From positions 7,277,992-7,341,991 of the forward strand of contig NC_060907.1 of assembly GCF_014805685.1 (NCBI RefSeq): a DNA stretch of 64,000 bases, written 5' to 3'. Below, piece after piece: positions 1-10,345 of the stretch. The notes under the pieces were generated by a model that worked only from the letters and a program-made list of their open reading frames with translations, did not search any database and had not been told where the DNA came from. The position numbers and the translations under genes were made by a program. Numbering within the stretch: position 1 is the stretch's first letter; every line of letters begins with the position of its first letter. The DNA comes from Silurus meridionalis. Its lineage: Eukaryota; Chordata; Actinopteri; Siluriformes; Siluridae.

Positions 1-775
1 TGTGTCCAAAGTGTCAATATTCTGTGTGAACACCATTGTTATCCAGCACTGCCTAAATCATCCTGGGTATGGAATTCACCAGAGCTGCACAGGTTGTTGC
101 TGGGATCCTCTTTCACTCCTCCATAATGACATCAGGGGGTGGCTAAATGTTAGACACATGGAGCTTCTCCATCTTCCGCTTGAGGAGTCCCACAGGTGCT
201 CAATAGGGTTCAGGTCTGGAGACATACTTGGCCACTCCATCACCTTCACCTTCAGGTTCCTCAGCAAGGCAGTTGTCACCTTGGCGGTGTGTTTGGGTTT
301 GTTATTATGTTGGAAAACTGCCATACGGCACAGTTTCTGAAGGGAGGGCATCATGTTCTACTTCAGAATGTCACAGTACACTGAAAACTGACGTTGTAGT
401 GTGCAACGTATGGTCTGAGCACTGACAAGTTGACCTTCTGCTTCTGCAACCTCTAAAGCAATGCTGCAGCACTCATGCGTCTGTTTTTTAAGCAAGCTTT
501 TTTAAGCAAGTGGACTTTTAAGCAAGTCCACTTCTTTGATGGACCCTTGTGAGGTCTGTTCAAGTGGAAACTGTCTTGGAAAACCTTTGTTTCACCCTGA
601 CCACTGTACTGTTACTCAGTTTGTTACAGATCTTCTTATAGCCTCGGCATCTTTGTGGAGATCAACAATTCTAATTCTCAGATCGTTAGAGAGTCTTCAC
701 CATGGGGTGCCATGTTGAACATCCAGTGGTCAGTATGAGAAAATTGTACTCAATGTAATTCAATTTTAACTGCTC
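1..775 (-). mobile_element. Tc1-like DNA transposon remnant, internally deleted
   Basis: A minus-strand copy of a common fish Tc1 family. The left part encodes the C-terminal DDE region of the transposase and the right part (about 400-715) matches the N-terminal helix-turn-helix region and start of that family, ending near 715 at the reverse-complemented ATG. The middle of the gene is missing: near 380-390 the sequence jumps from the catalytic half to the DNA-binding half. A short direct repeat of a TTTTTAAGCAAG-like string sits at 486-530. The left terminal repeat lies beyond the window edge and the right one is not clear. It cannot move itself. Confidence 0.85.
76..354 (-). pseudogene. Tc1 transposase C-terminal fragment
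   Basis: A 92-residue open stretch contains the block [13 protein letters not shown], typical of Tc1/mariner transposases, whose Glu is the third acid of the DDE triad. Upstream, [12 protein letters not shown] resembles the QHDNDPKHT block, but the catalytic Asp is replaced by Asn (HNN), so the copy looks catalytically dead as well as truncated. The first acid (WSDE block) is absent because of the internal deletion. Family assignment is confident; the exact subfamily is not. Confidence 0.85.
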
Positions 776-1329
776 TAATACAAGATACATACATTTTTAT
801 GGTCCTGTCAAGCAGACAAAAACATAAACATGATGAATAGGACATGTGTAATACAGATACGTATATAAGTGTGTGTGTTTTAAATTTAATATTTAAATTT
901 GTAGATATGATCTACTTAACTGTTCTACTTATTTCAGCATTCTTTAACAAGTGTCTTCCTTCCTTCCATCCTGCATTCATTCACTCCCACTGCAGAATTG
1001 TCAGCATTTTCTCCTTTTAAGAAAAATTCATAAAGCTGGACAGAAAACACTAAAGAATCCATAGCGTATTATATTGCTATAGAATCTTTAGCATTTTCAT
1101 GCCTGCACAAAACAAATCTTATTTTCCAGAATGTAGTGAGTAGCCACAGTGACACTATTTTCTATACCCCTGGCATTGTTGTGTATGTTTTCAAGTTTAA
1201 TAATAATAATAATAATAATAAAAAAGCACTCAAAGTGCAAGGCAGAGACTAAACAAACTTGCGGTCCGCCACTTTCATTCCTGAGGGAACTCAGATCTTA
1301 ACTATGTTCTGCACACAAAAAGGAGCCAT
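776..1329. other. AT-rich spacer without recognised gene
   Basis: No coding pattern or recognised repeat apart from the TAA microsatellite listed separately. Short A/T runs are frequent. Confidence 0.6.
1198..1222. repeat. (TAA)n microsatellite
   Basis: About eight uninterrupted TAA units followed by an A run. Confidence 0.9.
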
Positions 1330-2126
1330 GCCAGAACCTTGATATGCTTCTTACAGAGCTACTCCTTGGTTATCCTGGCTGTGTGCTTCGGTTCATTGTC
1401 ATGTTGGAAGACCCAGCCTCGACCCATCTCAAATGCTCTAACTTAGGGAAGGAGGTTGTTCCCCAAAATCTCGCAATACATGGCCCCGGTCATCCTCTCC
1501 TTAAAACAGTGCAGTCACCCTGTCCCATGTGCAGAACCCCCCCCCAAAGCATGATGCTACCACCCCCATGCTTCACAGTAGGGATGGTGTTCTTGGGATG
1601 GTACTCATCATTCTTCTTCCTCCAAACACGTTTAGTGGAATTATGACCCAAAAGTTCTATTTTGGTCTCATCTGACCAAATGACTTTCTCCCATGACTCC
1701 TCTCGATCATCCAAATGGTCATTGGCAAACTTAAGAGGTGCCTGGAGATTTAGGCTGGTTTAAGCAGGGGAACCTTCCGTGCCATGCATGATTTCAAACC
1801 ATGACGTTTTAGTGTATTACCAACAGTAACCTTGAAAACAGTGGTCCCAGCTCTTTTCAGGTCATTGACCAGCTCCTCCCGTGTAGTTCTGGGCTGATTT
1901 CTCACCTTCCTTAGGATCATTAGACAGGTGTTCAAATACTTATTTGCAGCTGTATCATACAAATAAATTGTTTAAAAATCATATATTGTGATTTCTGGAT
2001 TTTTTTTTAGATTATGTCTCTCACAGTGGACATGCACCTACGATGACAATTTCAGACCCCTCCATGATTTCTAAGTGGGAGAACTTGCAAAATAGCACGG
2101 TGTTCAAATACTTATTTTCCTCACTG
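1330..2126 (-). mobile_element. Tc1-like transposon, 3'-truncated and internally deleted
   Basis: The right end (about 1930-2126) is a long terminal repeat region of a fish Tc1 family, ending in TATTTTCCTCACTG next to TA. It contains the family phrase TCAAATACTTATTTGCAGC and, again at the tip, CAAATACTTATTTTCC, so the repeated inner and outer motifs of the long terminal repeat are visible. Inward of it the transposase is read on the minus strand. The N-terminal part of the gene and its leader are deleted at about 1921-1930, and the left end with the third catalytic acid is missing. The right flank is a short (TA)n run. Confidence 0.85.
1490..1962 (-). pseudogene. Tc1 transposase central fragment
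   Basis: Two minus-strand segments in different frames. 1750-1962 carries a PAIRED-like DNA-binding segment ([17 protein letters not shown]). 1490-1714 carries WEKVIWSDETKIELLG, the first catalytic Asp block, and the HGGGSIMLWGG block of Tc1 transposases. A frameshift or small deletion near 1715-1750 separates them, and the region holding the second Asp and the Glu is not open. A typical Tc1 transposase has about 340 residues; here less than half is recognisable. Confidence 0.8.
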
Positions 2127-3234
2127 TATATATATATATAAGCAGTTTCTTACTACTTAAAAAAAGTGTTACATCAAAAGCTGTAGCAAGAGCACAAGCA
2201 TAACCCCACAGTTAGTCTGTGGAGTAAGTGTTCTGTAACTCTAGAAAACTCTCTCTTTACAAGAAGGTCTGATGTGCAGGAAAATGGAACACTGAACTGC
2301 ATTCATTATTTACAAAAAGCTCTTATAGAGCACTATTTTATTTTATTTTTTGATATATTGATACTTTCCCTAAGCATAAAAAAAAAAAAAAAGTACTTTT
2401 ACTGGAGACATTTTTAAGAAAGGGAGTGGAATAAGATTTTATCATGCTGCTGGAAATGGACATAAGCCTAATAAATTCAGTTTGTTCTTTTAAATGCTAA
2501 TTTAAATGCTAATCCCTTTTGGTGATTTTATTGTATGTAATTTTTACAACTTTCATATCTGGATATAATTCTTATAATCAAGACCGATGTTAAAATTATG
2601 TTGTGTACTGGCTGACATAAAAAAAATAAAAATAAAAAAAAAAAAAAATAAATAAAAAACAGCAGTGAAGTGCATCAGTTGAACTTTAGTAGTTTAGCTG
2701 CACCATAAGGAACAGATTTGACATAGCTAGAACTTAATAACTTACACCAACTTCTAGTGAATAACATTCACCAAAAATAAAACTACTCCTTGATTCTGTA
2801 CAAGTAAACAATGCTGTAATGCACACAATAAAATAAGTTAACAATTTTAAAACCTTAACACCCATAAGCCTATAAATCTTAAACTTTATATAAAAATCTC
2901 ACACAAACCACAATAATGGCTTAATGCCAGGCCAAGTATCCACCTGCTTTATATCATCTTCAAACAGGAAATTCCTGTAACAAATGAAAAGGGACTAGAA
3001 TTCAGAGGAGGTTGCCTTCTGGTGGTATGGTGGTCAAATAACCTGACATTATAACTACTACATCTGTAATTTTACAATAATAATCATAATATTCATAATC
3101 ATAATTTGTATTATTATTATAATACATTTTATTTAAAGTCTCCTTTCAAAACACTCAAGAACACCATACAGTAGAGTGAAATTATAAAATCAAACAAAAA
3201 CAAACAGCTATTTAACTGTTAAAAGTATTCAGAA
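2127..3234. other. AT-rich spacer with low-complexity tracts
   Basis: Contains (TA)n at 2127-2142 and A-rich tracts near 2380-2392 and 2618-2660. No coding region or recognised element seen. Confidence 0.55.
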
Positions 3235-4290
3235 AAGGTTAATCTGAACAGATGAGTTTTGAGGCATGATTTAAAAGTGGTCAGACATTTACTTTCTGAT
3301 ATTGATTGTGAAAGAGAATTCCAGTGATGAGAAGCAGCCCAGCTGAATGCCCTAAACCCCATAGTGACTAAACAGACAGAGGGTACAGTGAGGGAAACAG
3401 ATGAGGAAGATTTGAGAGTAAGCGTTGGAGAGTTGGTATGAAGAAGGTCAGAGAGGTACGAGGGTGCAAGATTATGAAGACCTTTGAAAGTGAGAAGCAG
3501 AATCTTGTACTCTATTCGAAATTTGACTTGGTGCCAACCAGAAGAACGTCTGTTTTGTCACAATTCATCTTTAAAAAATTGTGCGAGAACCAAGATTTAA
3601 TCTTTTTTAAACAGTTCAAAAAAAAGGAGAAAAGAAGGGTACAATTTGGCTTGGAGGAGCTGAGTGTCATCTGCAGAGCAATAAACATTAATGCCATGTT
3701 TCCTAAAAATATCACCAGTAGGTAGTAAGTAAATGATAAACAAGAGAGGGCCCAAAACAGAGCCTTGAGGAACACCAGTAGTAACAGGAGTATGATCTGA
3801 AATTTTTATGTTGAACAAATTAAATGTGTCCAGAGAGATATGATCTAAAACAGATAAGAGGGACACCAGTAATACCAATAGAGCAAAGTCTATCTAAAAT
3901 GACTCGATGGGAAATAGTTTTAAAGGCTATAGTTAAGGGTCCAGAATCAGCTGCCATCAGAAGATCGTTAACAACTTTTTCTGTACAATGCAATGGATGG
4001 AAAACAAATCGGTATTTTTCGAAGAGGATTTATTATTATTATTTTTTTTTTTTAGGTGGGAATAAACCTGAGAGGCAAAAACCTTTTCCAAAATTGGAAA
4101 TTGCGCTAATTCTTGGAGGTATTACAGCAACCTTAAAAGATGAAGGAACCATACCGGAAGTGAAAGAAGAGTGATATCATTTCCTATACAAGACAAAGAA
4201 AAGAAGCAAGATTTGACTAAGTGAGTGGGCAGAGGATCTAAATAAAAGGTGGAAGCCTTAGATTGGCAAATAAGACCCGATATATCATAA
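3235..4290 (-). mobile_element. L2-like LINE fragment (reverse transcriptase region)
   Basis: A minus-strand non-LTR retrotransposon fragment. Reading down the minus strand from about 4000, reverse transcriptase blocks appear in order: a segment with VVNDLLMAADSG and ISHRVILDRL, then TGVPQGSVLGPLLF (3744-3779), then the catalytic-palm region, and finally LNCLKKIKSWFSHNFLKMN. Stops and frameshifts interrupt it. The part left of 3500 still resembles the downstream region of the same LINE. The phrases fit the L2/CR1-type LINEs abundant in fish; the exact clade is uncertain. The 5' end is truncated, as is usual for LINEs. Confidence 0.8.
3512..3998 (-). pseudogene. LINE reverse transcriptase fragment
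   Basis: The block GVPQGSVLGPLLFIIY is intact. The catalytic YADD box is changed to SADD (codons at 3666-3677), so the conserved Tyr is lost while both Asp remain. A stop follows the SYLSGHI block. The segment is split over at least two frames. Function in life: target-primed reverse transcription of the LINE RNA; this copy is dead. Confidence 0.8.
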
Positions 4291-5710
4291 ACATTTGGAA
4301 GTTTAAAACTATAAAATAAAAACAGGAGAGAATCATGGGAAGCCAGATACAGCAGATCACATGCTATATTATTTTAATGAGTCAATTATTGATAAATATT
4401 GTAAATTTTGTTATTGAAGGTCATGAATTTATTGCATAAATTACTAACATATAAATGAGGCTGTAAGATATTATTTACTGTATTAAACAAAGATCTTCTG
4501 TTCCCTTCATCTTACCCAATTATAGTAGAGTAATAGTCAGATTTAGCAGTTAAAAGAGCGTTCTTGTAATTTCAGAATCATACACCTTAATAAAAGAACC
4601 ATTTTAAAAACCTTTAGTTTTATGAATGTTATCATGCTGAAAAACTTAACAGACTTATAAACTAAGAGTCACAACATAACCGAGGTGTCTGTTGTGCAAA
4701 TGAAGTTTGAAGAGATTAAAACTAATTCCTCAAAAAGTACAATTTAGGACTAACTTACATTTATTTAGTGAAAAAAATAATAAAATAATAAAAATTTAGT
4801 TATTCTGGTACAGACAGAAAATGCTTTCAAATTCGCTCTTAAATATAATGAACCTGAGAGACTTGTTTTCTGGGCCAAGTGATTGGTCTTGAATCTTCTT
4901 CCTCCATGTGCTGAGAAAGAGGCTTTAAAAAACAAGAACGCTGTAATTCCCTGGAATACTGCCAGCTAATACCGAGCTGTCAGCACGCAAGAAGCGTCAG
5001 GAGAGAGGTAGTACTGTGCATCCAAGAAAATGAGTTTTTAAAACCTTTTTGAAATTTCTCAATATTTGTGCTTTAATTCTTTGCTTTGATAACGTACATC
5101 CTTTTGAAAATCGGAAGTCACAGTGACTATGCGTTTGCTTTTGCTAATTGAAACAAACCTGACAATAGCTTAGTAGGGTTGGGTGATTTTATAATCAATA
5201 TCCCACTCAATGATTTTGTAATACACTTTTCTGCTATCATTGGTATAGTAATTAGTTAATGAATTAATTTATATATTTATTATATTTTTTATAATTACTC
5301 ATACACACACATGCAGATGGTTAGCTGCTGTACGTTATATTAAAAACCATCAAGTACTGTAGAAATGTCAAATATTTTTGTGTCACACAGCCATAAAGTT
5401 TAGTGACCTAGCTTAATCTACAGTATGAAACAGAAGAGAGTTTAGCAAGAGTCATTTTTTATTTTTATCTGTGTAGAATTTCTTCACCCGCCGATCTAAA
5501 ATGACAAGATTCAATTTTCTGTCAGCGGCACCAGTGGTGATGCTTGTTTTAAATATTATTTACCTACCTACTCTTAGAAGCCAGAGAAGATTTAATAGTG
5601 TATAAAGATGCAATGCCATTCTAGATCTGTCTCAAGGAGTAATATTCCTGCATTGAGCCACCTGAGTTTGGCAAAATAGAAAAATCCCTTTGAAAAATAC
5701 CCTTTACATA
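4291..5710. other. AT-rich spacer without recognised gene
   Basis: About 1.4 kb of unique-looking AT-rich DNA on both strands. No long open frame with coding character and no clear repeat. Confidence 0.5.
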
Positions 5711-5712
5711 TA

Positions 5713-6065
5713 CAGTGGAACCTCGGGTTACGAGCGCCCCTGGATAAGTAAAATTCAGGTTAAGAGTCGCAATTCATAAAAAATGTTGCCTCTAGTTACG
5801 AGAAATTTTTTAGGATACGAGCGTTGCGCACGGAAAAATCGCAGGCAGGTTAGTTTTTTTACGTATCGCCACGTGCTCTCGCTGCGCTCTCGTGCAGCAC
5901 ATACACATCCGTTGGTCGCTCTAACAGTGTGGAATTACTGAACTTTAAATACTGTACGTATTCCTATCACCATGCCGCCAACAAAGAAGCGTATCGGGAT
6001 ACGAGCTTTTCAGGTTAAGAGTAAAGTGATGGAACCAATTAAACTCGTAACCCGAGGTTCCACTG
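5713..6065 (+). mobile_element. Tigger/pogo-like non-autonomous transposon (353 bp)
   Basis: Both ends carry a perfect 22-bp inverted repeat beginning CAGTGGAACCTCGGGTTACG (5713-5734 and 6044-6065), flanked by TA on both sides (5711-5712, 6066-6067). This is the terminal repeat and TA target duplication of Tigger elements (pogo group of Tc1/mariner). Inside, at 5972, an ATG opens a frame starting MPPTKKR, resembling the first residues of Tigger transposases, then jumps to the 3' end. It therefore looks like an internally deleted autonomous copy that kept its leader and start codon. It needs a transposase in trans. Confidence 0.88.
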
Positions 6066-6067
6066 TA

Positions 6068-6300
6068 TTATATGGACAAAAGTTTGTCAATAAGATTCTA
6101 TTGCTTTTTGAACATACCATTCCACATTCACCATTTGCTGTTATAATATCCTCCACCCTTCTTAGAGGATGGTCCACAAAACTTTGGAGTGTGCTTGTGA
6201 AGATTTGTGCTCATTCAGCCACAAGGACTTTTAGTAAAGTCATTAAAAGGGTAACTTGGGGAGATTTGAAATTGGATAACAATTTAGTTGTCTTCCATTA
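6068..6300 (-). mobile_element. Tc1-like transposon remnant (TATATGGACAAAAG family)
   Basis: Starts with TATATGGACAAAAGT, the terminal motif of a common fish Tc1-type family, directly abutting the Tigger-like element. Further in, TTTGTGCTCATTCAGCCACA matches the region encoding the transposase C-terminus in reverse. Much internal sequence is lost. No open frame remains. Confidence 0.65.
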
Positions 6301-6711
6301 AGAGCACTTTCACATGGACAACAATTTTGGCAAGTTTTAGTTCAGACAATTCAAGGGTTATATATACCTGTCTGCCTCTTCATGATAATTTCCTAAAAGG
6401 ATAGAAAAAAAGAAATCCTAGTCAGCACCTGGCAGTGTTATTTATCTGACACTGAAGCCGGTTTTAACAATAGGATGATGTTTTTAGCGAGATGAATGCT
6501 ATAGAAAGTTTGTTGCAGCTAAAATATTTAAACCTTTTATCTAATATATTAGTACAAACTTGAAATGTTAATCCGAACTTTCGAGCCACTCATGGCTTCT
6601 CACAAACTATCAGATTTTTAGAAAGTTACTCGTAGTCCGGTTCCAAATGAAAAGTCGTGAACTCGAGGTCACAAGTGTCGAGGTCACGAGTATCGAGGTT
6701 TCACTGTATGT

Positions 6712-6714
<3 letters not shown>
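6301..6714. other. Spacer with a Tigger-like end fragment
   Basis: Unremarkable AT-rich DNA until about 6650-6707, where TCGAGGTCACGAGTATCGAG and then GTTTCACTGTA resemble a decayed pogo/Tigger terminal repeat. No matching left end was found. Confidence 0.45.

Positions 6715-6784
<70 letters not shown>
6715..6784. repeat. (TA)n microsatellite
   Basis: About 35 uninterrupted TA units. The apparent Tyr/Ile open frame across it is an artefact of the repeat. Confidence 0.97.
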
Positions 6785-6787
<3 letters not shown>

Positions 6788-7250
6788 GATGGCAAGTTTC
6801 ACCAATTTTCATAACTTTGCATTAGCATAAAAGTTAACGATGTAATGCATCGATTTTTAAAAGTGTGCATTTGATACATTTGGACATACTTGCATCAGAA
6901 AAAAAACAACAACTGTACCATGAATCTGTACCGTACTAAATTGCATTGCATCACATTGTGTCAAATTGAATTATCTGTAATGTATCGTATTGTTGGCAAT
7001 GCATAGACATGCAAATCGCATCGGCTTCAGTTATGTAGATGCACATCCCTAATATTTGTAATTTACTGTGTAGCAAATGAGTAATTATACTACTTTGTTG
7101 TACCAAAAAATCAGACCAGAGGACTAGAGGACATGAACTCAGCACCCAGATAAACAAACATCTATGATGCATTATATACCTTTGGAAGGAGCTTTCCTAA
7201 CAACAACAATATTCTTATTGGATCTGATGCTCTCCCCAAATCAGAACAAG
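6785..7250. other. Spacer, possible decayed repeat
   Basis: The part 6900-7050 is rich in GTATCG/ATGCATCG-like words, reminiscent of a decayed dispersed fish repeat, but I cannot assign it. No gene seen. Confidence 0.4.
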
Positions 7251-7369
7251 GATGTTCAGGATCAATCCTACACCAATCAGCACTAACAATAAAACCACTA
7301 AAACAGATGTTCAGTATCAATCCTACACCAATCAGCACTAACAATAAAACCAATAAAACCACTAAAACA
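7251..7369. repeat. Tandem duplication, two copies of ~55-64 bp
   Basis: The unit starting GATGTTCAG and ending CACTAAAACA occurs at 7251-7305 and again at 7306-7369. The second copy has one substitution (GGATCAA to GTATCAA) and an extra 9-base partial repeat of AATAAAACC. Such high identity suggests a recent duplication. Confidence 0.9.
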
Positions 7370-7399
7370 GCTGTGACCCCAAAGACATCTGAAGATGTG

Positions 7400-7640
7400 C
7401 TGTGTTATATGGCACCAGGATGTTAGCAGCAAATCGTATAATCCTGTAAGATTCGAGGTTTGGACCTCAGGAGATCAGAATTGTTTGTCCAGCACATCCT
7501 ACAGATGCTCGGATCGGATTGAGATTTTGGGAATTTGGAGGCTGAGCCGGCATCTTTAACTCTTTGTGATGTTCCTCCAACCATATTAAATGTTTTACAG
7601 TGTAGCAGGGGCATTATTATGAAAGAAAACAGGAATAGAA
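7400..7640 (-). mobile_element. Tc1/mariner-type transposase remnant
   Basis: Phrases such as ATGGCACCAGGATGTTAGCA, CAGCACATCCTACAGATGCT and GGATTGAGATTTTGGGAATT match, in reverse, the DDE region of a widespread fish Tc1/mariner family. The 63-residue minus-strand open frame at 7423-7614 lies inside but is decayed (DPSICRMCWTN where the family has a P-IE-W type block). No terminal repeats were found. Confidence 0.7.
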
Positions 7641-7902
7641 TGGCAATGATAGGTAAAAACTATATACGTAATTGTTCTTCAACATGAGAGGTGGCAAACT
7701 GTCCTTGTGCATGTGGCGATTATTTTTTCAGAAGTAATAAAACAATACTTGGTCAGTGTTTAAATTTCTGGATGCAGTTTGTAATAACTGATTGGAGCTT
7801 AGATTAAAAAAAGGAACACATCTTATATCTTCTATTGTACGATGGTTATTGGAGCATCACAGTCATTTTTTCTTTTTAGCTTAAAGAAATAAAATATGTA
7901 AT

Positions 7903-7908
<6 letters not shown>
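7641..7908. other. Spacer
   Basis: AT-rich DNA with no recognised feature. Confidence 0.5.

Positions 7909-7979
<71 letters not shown>
7909..7979. repeat. (TA)n microsatellite
   Basis: About 35 TA units without interruption. Confidence 0.97.
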
Positions 7980-7981
<2 letters not shown>

Positions 7982-8169
7982 GGGTGTGGCCTAAAACTAA
8001 TTTTTTATTTAGTTGACTGTAAAATGTAAAGTAAAACAGAATGACATTATTAGCGAATCTCATTAACCCATATTTTATTTCTATCGTATAAACCCATATT
8101 TTATTTATTCGTGTACTGTAGGTGATAATATATTTCAAGTTTTTGCAATTTTACATTGAGGAACATTAT

Positions 8170-8538
8170 TCTAAAATTGTTCAACAATCTTTTTACACAT
8201 TGGTGAACCTTCCGAGAGACTCTGAATCTCTAATATACCCTTTTTATATCATGTTATTATGCCCAATCATGTTACTGACCTGTTGCCAATAAACCTAATT
8301 AGTTGCAATACTTTTCCATCCCTTTGTTGCCTCTGTCCCAACTTTTGAGACCTGTTGCTGCCATCAATGTCTAATTTATAATTTTTTTTTCCTTAAAATG
8401 GTAATTTTTCTCAGTTCAAACATTTGATATGTTTTCTGTTCTATTGTAAATAAAATATGGGTTCATAAGATTTGCAATTCTGTGCATTCTGTACATTTTA
8501 CCCAGTGTCCTAACTTTTTTGGAAATAGGGTTGTAGAA
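8170..8538 (-). mobile_element. IS630/Tc1-mariner-like transposon end remnant
   Basis: Contains, in order, the phrases typical of the end of a common fish transposon: a decayed GAGACTCTGAATCTCT block, CCCAATCATGTTACTGACC, ACCTAATTAGTTGCAA, CTGTCCCAACTTTTGAGACC, CAAACATTTGATATGTTTTC, TCTATTGTAAATAAAATATG, and the tip AACTTTTTTGGAAATAGGGT. Only the leader-side terminal region is present; the transposase gene is lost. A second relic of the same family lies at 53040-53342. Confidence 0.7.
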
Positions 8539-9685
8539 AACATGACCTCTTTACTGCTTGATATTTTCATATTTCAGTCGTAACTGTTGAATTGGTATAA
8601 AAAACTAAAAAAAAAACTAAAATGATGGCCAGAGGCAATGCTAGCACATCACTGATTTAGAGAATCCAAGAACTAATGGACACCTGGATCACATCTTTCT
8701 GGTTTATCATGATGACCTGGATACTCCTATGCACTTAGGGTTGAAAGCTAAGTGGTTAGATTGCCTATGATTATTTTTGAGGAAGTCCAGCCAGAAGTGT
8801 TTGAGTGCAACAGTAATGTCGTGAAATGCACACATCTGCACTTTAGAGGTTTCCACTAGATCACTAACTTTAACCTATAGATAGTAAATTAGATTTCTTT
8901 TTTTAAAGAATGTGTATCTAGGTTTGGGTTCTTTCAATTGCTAGACACATGCATGCACTCGTACGTTTGTTTATACCAAGCCTTCTCTCTTTTTTGTCTT
9001 CCAGCTTCACCTTTTCCTCCAAAAGTTTTGGTGTAAGTGCGAGGGCAGAAAAAATGTTGACAATGCACAATTAGGCAGCGTCCTAAAATCCCCCTGGTTA
9101 TAAGAAAACCAGAGGTATTGCGAACATCACTCATTGCGGGAACAAAGGAAAGACTTTTGGTGCCAGATGGGGGCGCTGTGGCTCTGTTGTGACCAAAAGT
9201 AGCACATTCCGTCCATCCAGAGTCATTCCTTCTTTGGTTTGTCTCTGCAGAGATTGCTTAAATTAAACAGGAGTGGGCCAGGAGGGAGGCAGGGAGTGAG
9301 GGAGTGAGAGCAAAAGAGAAGGAGTTGAAGAAAGGTCCATTTTTACCTTCTGGTACATTAGCGAGAGGAGGAGGAGGAGAAGAGAGGGATTGCAAAAGGG
9401 GGAGGACAGCAAATGAGAGGAGTAGCATAAAGTTATTAGTGGTTATGGAGCATAAGGTGGTAAGAATGTCCGGTATATCATGGCGGATTGTGATTATGGA
9501 AATGGGAAATAGTGCTTATAGCAGAGTATGCATATGTGATGAAAAGATTTTCCATGTAATGAAGCGAGTAAATGGAAAAAAGGTAGCAGCATCTGATTAG
9601 ATCACAATCGGAATCATAGCAGAACTGATCAACCTATGACATAAAAAATCTAAATCTTTTTCCCTCATCAAATCACACACATATA
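8539..9685. other. Spacer, 1.1 kb, no recognised gene
   Basis: The stretch 9140-9460 is less AT-rich and purine-rich (GAGGGAGT, GAGGAGGAGGAG words). The 98-residue plus-strand open frame at 9304-9600 has a compositionally biased start (KEKELKKGP) and no recognisable domain, so I do not call it a gene. Confidence 0.45.
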
Positions 9686-9767
9686 AACACCGACCAGGCA
9701 AGAACATTATGACCAAATACCAAAGACCAAATATCAAATGTACTTTATAGGTTTATAAAAATTATAA

Positions 9768-9834
<67 letters not shown>

Positions 9835-9960
9835 CGTGGTGTGCCAGTTCATGTTAAAGTGACAGTTAACATTACCAGCATTAAGTTCTTCAGCAATTTG
9901 AGTTACAGGAGCTCATTTTGTTGGATCGGACCTCTTGTGGATGAATAAACAGATCTCCAC
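9686..9960 (-). mobile_element. Deleted Tc1/mariner-type element containing a TA tract
   Basis: The left end reads AAACACCGACCAGGCAAGAA and CATTATGACC, close to the terminal repeat of the same family as the remnant at 7400. After a (TA)n tract, AAGTTCTTCAGCAATTTGAG and TTGGATCGGACC match the DNA-binding-domain region in reverse. The bulk of the transposase is missing. Confidence 0.65.
9771..9829. repeat. (AT)n microsatellite
   Basis: About 29 AT units, lying inside the transposon relic. Confidence 0.97.
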
Positions 9961-9989
9961 AACCACACTATTAGATTATTAGATAAGAT

Positions 9990-10095
9990 TAGGTTATTAG
10001 AACAGCAAATGGCAACTATATGTGGAATTGGATGTTCAGAAACCACATAGCAATCTTATGGTCAGTTGTCCACAAACCTTTATCCATATAGCGTA
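9990..10095 (+). mobile_element. Tc1-like 3' end fragment (TATATGGACAAAAG family)
   Basis: TTGGATGTTCAG, TATGGTCAGTTGTCCACAAA and CATATAGCGTATAC match the 3' terminal part of the family whose other relics are at 6068, 20725, 43290 and 43740. Only the end remains. Confidence 0.6.
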
Positions 10096-10343
10096 TACAC
10101 AGTGATGTAATTGATTTAGCTGAAGGCAGCTCATCAGGAAAGGCAATATGTTTTCACAGATTCTTATAGATTCTTATTATTTTTTTTGACTGGTTATTTT
10201 CTATTTTCTTGTCCATTACAAAAGGTAATAATAGACTGACAGATCAGACAGATCAATGTAGATGTGTATATAAATTGAAATGTAAAGACAGCATGTTACC
10301 TGAACAAATAAATTAAACAAATGAACTCTACATCACATTCTTC
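10096..10343. other. Spacer
   Basis: AT-rich DNA with no recognised feature. Confidence 0.5.
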
Positions 10344-10345
10344 TA

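Noticed and set aside
3824..4174. 116-codon plus-strand frame
   Set aside because: It is the antisense of the minus-strand L2-like reverse transcriptase.
5972..6301. 109-codon plus-strand frame as a host gene
   Set aside because: It starts in a deleted Tigger-like element and reads through its terminal repeat into a Tc1 relic; there is no host protein in it.
6610..6795. 61-codon minus-strand frame rich in Ile-Tyr
   Set aside because: It is a translation of the (TA)n tract; the same applies to frames at 7881-8138, 47419-47607 and 50620-51006.
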